A program made the position numbers and the translations under genes. From Ctenosaura bakeri (taxonomy: Eukaryota > Chordata > Lepidosauria > Squamata > Iguanidae), in contig CAOLHI010001443.1 in assembly GCA_948474755.1 (NCBI GenBank), positions 434,001-498,000 on the forward strand: a stretch of DNA of 64,000 bases, in the 5' to 3' direction. How positions within the stretch are numbered: position 1 is the stretch's first letter; the number at the start of each line of letters is the position of its first letter. Below, piece after piece: positions 56,868-64,000 of the stretch. The notes under the pieces are model-generated. The model did no database searches, was not told the DNA's origin, and saw only the letters and a list, made by a program, of their open reading frames with translations.

Positions 56868-57720
56868 GGATGGGATGAATCCAGAATTTTCCGAATCTGA
56901 ATGCAGATCTGAATCCCTGAAAGGTTCTGGGAATCCACGAATCTCACGAATCCTGAACCTTTTGAATCCTTGTTTAAAAAACAAGGGAAAGAAGGATAAT
57001 CTCGGACAAGACCCACTCTCTCAGCCTTAGCAAAAGCCTAGGCAAAGCCAAACTGCCCTCTGAAGAAATCTGGCCAGGACAATTGTCCTAGTTTTGCCTC
57101 AGGATCTTCCCAGATTGAAAATGACATGAAGGCCCTTTCTATACAGGCAGGAAAATGTGGATTAATAGCACATATTCCTGCCTGTGTAAACAGGGCCACG
57201 TACTACAGTGGAGAGACAATCCAGGTCAAAACTGGCTTTTCTTTGCATCGCTCCTTATGGCATCCTGGGGTTTGTAGTTTGATGATGCACCAGTACACTT
57301 TGGTAGAGAAGGCTGTGCCACCTTGTAAAACTACAAACCCAGAATTGGTGTCTGAAAGAGCTTTGCAAGGGGCTATACAAAGGAATCTTTCATCTGTTCT
57401 TGAAATCTCAAGATTTAGATCTGTACCTTCTAGTCAAGTGCTGAACTTAAATATGAAATGTTCAATTTAAATATCTTAGAATACAAGCCCAGATGAAATT
57501 TGTGAAATTGTTAGCAAAGGCCATTATTGCTCCAAGGGAAAAACTCAGCTATGTGCTATCTCCCCTTGCGTGTCTGGTCTCCTAGGTTTTCAGGAGTCCC
57601 AGTCTCCAACAAACTATTTGGTTGGTGGATTCGAAAGATTTGGTTTGCCTATTTTGGCACAGGGATTTGGATTCGTGTATCTCGAATCCTTCCCCAGGAT
57701 TTGGTTGGCCCACTCCTATA
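56868..57720. mobile_element. Possible composite DNA element around a SINE fragment
   Basis: The outer parts are rich in 'gaatcc/ggattc' words in opposite orientation. The left edge 'agtagggatgggatgaatcc' and the reversed right edge 'ctataggagtgggccaacc' are weakly similar. Inside are a SINE-like tail (56990-57132: 'cactctctcagccttagc', 'ccctctgaagaaatctggcc', 'aaaatgacatgaaggcc') and a 67-bp hairpin at 57130-57196 ('ggccctttctatacaggcag', and its reverse). Boundaries are uncertain. Confidence 0.35.
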
Positions 57721-58506
57721 GAAAAGAAAGAATGGAGTTAATCCTACAGCAAGTGATAAAAGTCACATGCTAGAGGTCATTCAGTTGCCAACTTCTTCTT
57801 GTTCCGGTGGAACGTATGCTTGGTTTTAAAGAAGAACATAAATATAGTAGGCATGATAGAAAACTGGTGGAAATGAGATACCCAGAGGGATATTGTTGTC
57901 TTGGATACTGAAGGTAATGCTCAGTACATCAGAGGCAGGAGGTATAGTATTAGACATATCAGAAACCTCTGAAGAGGCTGACATTTCCATAGAATCTCTG
58001 TGAGTGACAATGGCAGGTCCTCAAGGTATTTTATTAGTAGGGACATGCTTAGGGTGATCTTGCAATAGGGAACGACAGGGGAAGGGAGGCACAAGTGAGA
58101 ATGCTCTGTTTCATGTCTGCAGGATGTACAGAAACAAAGAGGCAATATAGCAATGTATTCCCCACAGATACACTGGCAGCTGAACAGTATTTATCCTATG
58201 CTTATTTTTTTTCTGGATGAGAGTGTCAATGCAGTGTTCTCCAAATATTGATATCTGGGACTCAGTATCTTTCTAATTAAGAATTAGAGGCATAATATGC
58301 TTTCACTCAGAAAGATAGATATCTGCTTTCTTGATCTGCTCCAAGAACAGTGCTTGGCTTGCAAGTGAAGTAGCTGAACCCTTTCCCTTCCTCTAATCAA
58401 TCAAGTCTCAGAAGTGGGATGCTTTCTGGGCACTAGTAATACTTCAGGAATTCCCCTGTGCACATCACCTGGAGCACAGGCTGCACTAGGGAATCTTCGT
58501 ACATCC
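57721..58506. other. No recognised gene or repeat family
   Basis: No coding or repeat signal. Confidence 0.4.
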
Positions 58507-58509
58507 TCA

Positions 58510-58710
58510 GGCCATTTCCACGTTATACTGTTATAGTGCTATTATTCCACTTTCAACAGCCTATGGAATCCTGGTGTTTGCAGTTTATGGAGGGGCATTT
58601 AGCATTCTCAGTCAGAGAGCTCTTTGGCCTCAGTAAACGACAAACCCCAGACTTCCACAGATTTTGAAACTGGAATAATAGCACTATAACAGTGTAGTGC
58701 GGAAATGGCC
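58510..58710. mobile_element. Foldback MITE with TCA flanks
   Basis: Arms GGCCATTTCCACGTTATACTG and cagtgtagtgcggaaatggcc, with core 'ttattccactttcaacagcc'. TCA lies directly outside both ends (58507-58509, 58711-58713), supporting a 3-bp TSD. Confidence 0.9.
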
Positions 58711-58713
58711 TCA

Positions 58714-60105
58714 GTCTCATCTTGAGAAAGATGACACAAGTGATCATGAAAGGAAAGCACCATTGCCTTGGTCCTCTTCACTGTAACTGATGCATCCAAG
58801 ACAGATTGATTCATTTTTCACAACACATTGAGATACGGAAATATTCCCCAATCCCATGTTTGGGAATCTGCTCACTGATGGGGTGAGAACACTTAGTTCT
58901 TCCCATTATTCAGTTGCCTTTAGGACTGTATTTGAAAAAGGAAACATGGAAGCAATTATTTCCTTGGGATTTTCTTCTGCTTTTAATAAAAGAAAAAGGC
59001 CTTCTCTTTTTCATTTTGCATGTGTTTTATCATGTGAACAATGGAAATCCTTTTAGAACAGCATGCTAGCCCTGTTGACTTTCATCGGGCTGCCGTAAGC
59101 TTGCTGTGCAGGATGGATGCCACTGAATACTGCCAGTATGTTTTGATAAATGCAACAGGAAGTCAAATTTAGATTTCCAAGGATTGATGCGACTGTTTCA
59201 AAACCCATTTAAAAAGAAAAATGCCTTAAAATAGGTTTTGTGGTTCAGAAAGAAAAGCTTCCTCTGGGCAGATATATAGACATGGTGTTGAGATAATGGA
59301 GCCATACAATGATTAGTAAACCACAGAGAGAAATCATTCTCATTTTTGGTCACCACTATTGTACAGTAATTCACTGTTTCCCCAGGAATCCTTGATGACT
59401 TGACAAACCCAGCCCTTGGCGGAAGAATGCACAGAACAAAACCTAAAAGGGCAGGTGCCGTTGATCGGACAGCACACCCATTCTTGGCAGCTCATTGGGG
59501 TTGCTGGGGCAGAGGGCAGGGCCGCTATCTCTGGTGGGAGCCACATGGTGTATTCTCAGTTCATTTAAAGACAATGAATGCAGGTAGTGATGGAGAGTGT
59601 CTGTGTCCAGTGGCTTTCCATTCTGATCCAGGAGCTGAAACGTCAATGGCTAAAGAAACAAGACTTTATTGTAAGAACTCCATAAAAATAGGAAAGCCCT
59701 GTATGTGTGCTAAACTAACATGAAACTAAGCTAGTTTTTTTTAGTAGAAGTGAGAGAATAAGGAAATGGGAGGAGAAGTGTTGGAAAGATCCCTATAAAA
59801 ATGAGTTTTACTTCTCGGAGAGGTTAGGATAGGTAGATAAGAGATAAGGAGATTTTAGGTCACTGCAGACAATTAAACCTATCACTGCTTCTAAGGGGAT
59901 TCTCATGGTGCTAGAAAGTTCTCATTAGTACAACAGCACAAAAGCAATATTTGGAACTCACATTTATCTGCTGTAGCAGAAAACCTACTGCACAGGAAGG
60001 GCAAACTGAGGAGGAGGGATGGGATTGTGACAAAAATGCCAAGAGGTTGTGGCTTTCTAGTACACATTGAAAAATGGCAAAAGGGTCAGGCTTTTATGGG
60101 ATACC
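58714..60105. other. Unrecognised DNA; weak coding candidate at 59.44-59.66 kb
   Basis: On the minus strand, 59646-59443 gives 67 codons with reasonable codon texture ('FQLLDQNGKPLDTDTLHHYL', 'SLSLNELRIHHVAPTRD'). A pyrimidine-rich tract plus AG ('ttgtttctttag') lies just upstream, like a splice acceptor. No clear GT donor in frame and no family I recognise. It could be an exon, a processed remnant or chance. Confidence 0.25.
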
Positions 60106-60220
60106 ATGCACACATATGAAAATCACTACTATGCCCCCATCTGCCACACACACACACACACACACATCTATATCTATCTATGGCAGATGGGGCATAGTAG
60201 TGATTTTCACATGTGTGCAT
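60106..60220. repeat. Inverted duplication with microsatellite loop
   Basis: Left arm 60106-60146 (atgcacacatatgaaaatc, actactatgcccccatctgcc) recurs in reverse complement at 60181-60220 with about one substitution and one C-run indel. The 34-bp spacer is (CA)n plus TATC repeats. The arms are not part of any repeat family I see. Confidence 0.85.
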
Positions 60221-60416
60221 ACATACATTTGCATGTGCACATGCACACATAATTAACACCACTCACCCATTCCAATGAACAGGCAGGAAGGATCTCCCTC
60301 ATTCTCTGTCGCACACTTTCTCATTCTCCCAAGTTTACCAGCCATATTCAGTAATTTAATGAGGATTAAGGTGGTTCAACACACTACTGTTTGGTAAGTG
60401 CTCTCATGCATTCTCA

Positions 60417-60640
60417 TGCAAGAGGCCTGGTGGCGCAGTGGTTAAATGCTGGTACTGCAACCACAAGATTGTGAGTTTGATCTGCTGGACTCCAGGTTGA
60501 CTCAGCCTTCCATTCTTCCACAGGTTGGTAAAATGAGTACCCAGCTTGTTGGGGGCAATTAGATAATATATTGTAAACCACTTAGAGAGCACTTAGCTGA
60601 TAAGCGGCATAGAAATAAACATGCTATTGCTATTCTCATA
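60417..60640 (+). repeat. tRNA-derived SINE with L2-like 3' end
   Basis: The head 'ggcctggtggcgcagtggtt' and 'gattgtgagtttgatctgc' have A- and B-box-like positions. The body 'ccattcttccacaggttgg', 'aaaatgagtacccagcttg' and 'ttgggggcaattag' leads to 'gataagcggcatagaaataaa', an L2-like 3' end. This is a different SINE family from the Sauria copies: it has no 'gaaacccactgggtgacc' body. Confidence 0.8.
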
Positions 60641-61340
60641 CTACCCCAAACCCACCCACTCCTGTCTGATTTTGTAATTTAAGTAGGATTGGGCCTGATT
60701 AGTAATCAGAGAGGCAAGCAGCAGGGAATATCAGTTGGTTCTCCATCTGAGTACACCAACCAATTGTGATTGGGTCAGGGAACAAAGAAGTACCATGCAC
60801 AGCAATTAGACAGGATGCAAGTCAGGCGTGTCCAGCCATGTCTGCCTCGAAAATGAGAAGAGAAGGAGCTTATACTGTGCATGCTCATAGCCGGGCATGA
60901 GTATGACAATAATTGTGCAAATGGGCAAAGGAGCAGAGTGTACACATTTGAACTGGAAGATGAAAGAGGAAGACTGCAGTGTGGCCACAGAGAACCATGC
61001 AACTGATTTGGTGGGTGTGATGATGAAGCTAGGAGCAGGACAGGCTCCATTTGGGCTGTTGTTAGAGAATTGGCCCTAAGTGCTTCTAATAGATACTCAG
61101 GGCTTTATCGCAGCAGGCTCTTCTCCTGCTAAAATAGTGTTGTTGTAAAAACACTATTGAAATGGGATTGGTCTGTTTGCTTTCACACCTTTGGAACTAT
61201 TCTGGGATTACAGCATTCATTTGTGCTAAAACATATCCTGCACAGCATTTGGGACTGCCCCTCACTACATCTTCCAAGACATTATCTCTGCCCCTTTTCC
61301 TACTTTGTCACAAATGTCCATACACATTCACACACATGTT
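60641..61340. other. Mostly unrecognised; possible 5S-like patch at 60.65-60.70 kb
   Basis: 'gtaggattgggcctgattag' resembles the 5S-like SINE body but is short. Nothing coding is recognised. Confidence 0.35.
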
Positions 61341-61344
61341 GATT

Positions 61345-62203
61345 TGTTATTACGGTTATGATATGTCTGGTGAGAGCACTAGATATCCTTTTGATATCAA
61401 ATAATTTGGCCTTTGCTTGACCTTTCTCTGCCACCTTACTCCAAGCATTTGCAGAGATCCCCTGGACAAGCACGTAAGGGTGCGGCCGCTTATGGTTGTG
61501 GATTCTAAAACCCCATTCAGGCAGGCAACTTAAGCCTCTCTGTTGCTTTAGGGAAAAACCTCCCTGCAAACTGGCTTTATCCACACAAAGCCGCACTGTC
61601 AAGAGCCAAGCCATTTCTTTATGTCAGGCTATTAACAAACTGGACATGCTATTGTCTTAAGAGCTAAACCCATCATGCAAAATCTGACCTTTTCCAACTC
61701 CTTTGTCCAACTCCAAATTTCCTTTGTTCTCACCGAGCATAACATAGCCTGTAGGTAAAATCCACCCTATGACAGGTCCCCACTTTTGGGACATCTTCGG
61801 ACTACTTTGGACTTCCATCCCGCCTTGCTGCTGGTTGTCTAAGGAAACTCCCCTCAGTGAGCCCCGCTGAGCTCTCTTCCCCAGTACCCCACTTCTCTCC
61901 AGGACTATGAGACCAGGTGTTGTATTGCCCTTCCCAAAAAGCTCTCCGCTTCTATTTCTCACTTAGTTAGTTTATGTCTTATCTTGTGTGTTTCTTGTCT
62001 TTAATAAAATATTGTTTGTTATTTTAAAACCTTGTCTAGCCGCTCTCTGACCTGAAGCTGTATACATTGGGTTAAAGATCCTTGCTAAAATTTACCCTGC
62101 GTCTCATTTAGCCAAGAGAGTGCTCAAGCTAAATTCCCCCAACTTGTGTTTTTATTTGGTAATTTGGGTGCCCCTCCCGGGACCCCCAACATACAGGGTA
62201 ACA
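61345..62203 (+). mobile_element. Solo LTR 4
   Basis: It starts TGTTAT and ends GGGTAACA. The direct repeat GATT flanks it at 61341-61344 and 62204-62207. AATAAA is at 62003-62008 on the + strand. The TATA position near 61769 is degraded (ctatgaca). It shares 'gagcactagatatc..tttgatatcaaa' near its start and 'cccctcccgggacccccaa' near its end with the other copies. No internal region is present. Confidence 0.88.
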
Positions 62204-62326
62204 GATTCCCCTCCTCCTTCCCAAAAAAAGATAAATGAAAACACTTTTATTTTTAAATACTTTCTAAATTCTTGGCTGGTTGTTTCTGATGAGGAGACCA
62301 GATTTCTAGCTTCAGAGTTTACTGAT

Positions 62327-62394
62327 CACAGGCAGATGAAAGCCAGCAGCTACTGATCTATCTTTATCATCAGTGCCAGCTTTCATCTGCCAGT
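62327..62394. repeat. Short inverted repeat
   Basis: 'caggcagatgaaagccagc' at 62327-62347 pairs with 'gccagctttcatctgccag' at 62375-62394 across a ~28-bp loop, with two mismatches. Confidence 0.7.
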
Positions 62395-62399
62395 GATTA

Positions 62400-62640
62400 C
62401 AGTCATCCTTTTACATTTGCTAGGGTTAGGGGCACAGGCTCCCCGCAAAAGTGAAAAAAACGTGAATGATTCTAGGCCCTCCCAAGCCATATTTAACACA
62501 CAAAAAGTATGATCACCATATTAAACTCACTGTGGATTCACTCCAGAGTGAGGCTGGAAAAGGATGCGGGGGGCTGTGTGAACAAAGTTTTGGCTTCCCT
62601 GATAAGACCCATTGGGAGTGGGGAAGAATGGTCATTTGAC
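62400..62640. mobile_element. Pogo-like MITE, left end only
   Basis: It begins CAGTCATCCTTTTACATTTGC directly after TA (62398-62399) and follows the 30083 copy through 'ctagggttaggggcacagg', 'ctaggccctcccaagcc' and 'aaaaagtatgatcaccatatt'. I find no right end, so it is probably truncated. The end coordinate is approximate. Confidence 0.65.
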
Positions 62641-63172
62641 AATGGTGTTTTTTTTTTTTAAATAGGGAAAAAGTTTAAAAGTTTCTTGGTCATCTTGCCA
62701 ATTGAAAAGAAAACAAAATGAAATATCCACCCCTTCTCCTTAGCTCCTGATCACTGGAGGTGGGCTGATGTTTCCCCACTCACAGCACACCCATTGAATA
62801 CCCCCTAACCATCCAAAATAAGCATAAAAGCACAGTTGAACTTTCACAGAGGAAATCAAAGCATGATGGAACTGAGAAAGGGCATCATTATTGGGTTTTT
62901 GGTGTTAATAAGAAGAAACACTTTCCACAGGAGAACAACAGAACAACAATGATATCATGTGACAAGTATCTGGCAAAGATGCTGTTATTCAGCTGTAAGT
63001 GTGAATTACTTGCTTGGTGATAAAGCTCTTAATTCTACTTTGTGCAACATGCAAAGTGCAGTCAGTCAGTTTTGCTTTCTAATCTGAGCTGAATCTGCAT
63101 GAACAATTTTAGTATCTTTTCTTGTCTTTGCCTGATTGCTTCTTGTGTGAAAGACCTCTCACATTGATATGT
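62641..63172. other. No recognised gene or repeat family
   Basis: Contains a T run at about 62648-62660; otherwise unremarkable. Confidence 0.4.
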
Positions 63173-63354
63173 GGCCATATCTGCACTAGATTGTTACAGT
63201 GCTATTATTCCACTTTCAACATTCTATGGAATCCTGAGGTTTGCAGTTTTGAAAGGGGCCTGAAAGGGCCCCTCCCTAAACGGCAAACCCTGAAATTCCA
63301 TAGGATGTTGAAAGTGGAATAATAGCACTATAACAATCTAGTGCAGAAATGGCC
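63173..63354. mobile_element. Foldback MITE, complete short copy
   Basis: Arms GGCCATATCTGCACTAGATTG and caatctagtgcagaaatggcc, with a central palindrome 'ggggcctgaaagggcccc'. It closely resembles the copy at 32631 in loop type. The flanking trinucleotides do not match. Confidence 0.88.
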
Positions 63355-63551
63355 TCAGTTACAGAAAGGCTTGTACTTTATTCAGACTCACTAAATTTTT
63401 CCTCTTTGGGAATGTGAGGGTTAAACGGCTGTAAGGAGTAAGACATTCTATCGTTTTCAAGGGAAAGAGTTAGTAGTTTCTAGTTAAATGGCTGGGCTTC
63501 AAAACGAACGATGCTAGGTGCTTCAATTTATATTAGAGGAAGGCTTAAAGA

Positions 63552-63752
63552 GTAGGAGCCAGCATGATATAGTCATTTGATTTCTGAGAGACCAGAGTTC
63601 TAATCTCAATCCAGCAACGGAAACCCACTGGGTGACCTTAGCCTCAGAGGGAGGCAATGGCAACCCGCCCCCAAGCAAATCTTGCTGAGAAAACCCTATG
63701 ATAGATTCACCATAAGTTGGAAATGACTTGAAGTCACACAACAACAACAATG
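63552..63752 (+). repeat. Sauria-type SINE, nearly full length
   Basis: Head 'aggagccagcatgatatagtc', B-box-like 'gagttctaatctcaatcc', body 'gaaacccactgggtgacc', 'cctcagagggaggcaatgg' and 'aagcaaatcttgctgagaaa', and tail 'caccataagttggaaatgac' with 'cacacaacaacaacaatg'. It lacks part of the middle 'agtcacacactctc' segment. Confidence 0.88.
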
Positions 63753-64000
63753 AAGCTTAGAGAATGCATTTTCTATGCTATAAAAGTTAAAAAATACCTT
63801 CAAGAGTAAGAGTATATCCGGTAAGAGTATACTTTTCTTGAGTGGACAGAGCTAGGTTGAAAGTATGTTCATGCGTGGGATGCAGAAAGATGAGAACTGC
63901 CCACAGCTACACAGGAAATAAACAGTAGAGTCCATTCCACAGAAGAACAGAGGAAGAGGCCTGCTGAATCTTACCAATGGTCTATTTGCGCAGGCATCTT

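Noticed and set aside
1..64000. CRISPR arrays, operons or bacterial-type systems
   Set aside because: No regularly spaced direct repeats; gene density, LINEs and SINEs show vertebrate DNA.

Overview
The window looks like non-coding vertebrate DNA from a squamate reptile, probably a lizard. It is AT-rich, has no operon-like gene packing, and I found no convincing host protein-coding exon, tRNA gene or rRNA gene. The squamate call rests on the repeats: tRNA-derived Sauria-type SINEs with a CAACAA tail, 5S-rRNA-derived SINE fragments, a BovB (RTE-clade) LINE, CR1, L2 and several ages of L1, hAT and pogo-like DNA elements, and many copies of a foldback MITE about 200 bp long. Species cannot be fixed from the sequence alone.

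Layout. 0-9.8 kb: mostly unrecognised DNA with a pogo-like MITE (914-1434), a SINE fragment and short tandem duplications. 9.8-12.4 kb: a dense cluster of foldback MITEs, nested SINEs and a CR1 tail. 12.8-13.4 kb: an L1 3' end with a 14-15 bp target-site duplication (TSD) and an inverted copy of its flank at the 5' junction. 14.5-16 kb: L2 and related repeats. 16.3-20.3 kb: two opposed solo LTRs, one inside a 5S-type SINE and one inside a MITE. 21.3-28.8 kb: a 6.7 kb antisense L1 with a 15-bp TSD, inserted in an older sense-strand L1. 28.8-36.6 kb: CR1 on both strands, a pogo-like MITE and a hAT MITE with an 8-bp TSD. 38-42.4 kb: a GC-rich DNA element inside a 5S-type SINE, then a 2.6 kb BovB. 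42.4-52.6 kb: mostly unrecognised, with possible conserved non-coding elements, MITEs and a third solo LTR. 52.6-56 kb: a truncated L1 inside a small DNA transposon, then a second hAT MITE. 56-64 kb: MITEs, SINEs, a hairpin with a microsatellite loop and a fourth solo LTR.

The window therefore records repeated transposition, with nested insertions giving relative ages. All autonomous elements seen here are broken. The best preserved reading frame is the L1 reverse transcriptase plus C-terminal half (709 codons), and its endonuclease region upstream is deleted and frameshifted. The strongest structural observations are four solo LTRs of one family with exact 4-bp TSDs, two hAT elements with exact 8-bp TSDs, and short inverted duplications at 12.85, 60.1 and 62.3 kb that look like template-switch events.
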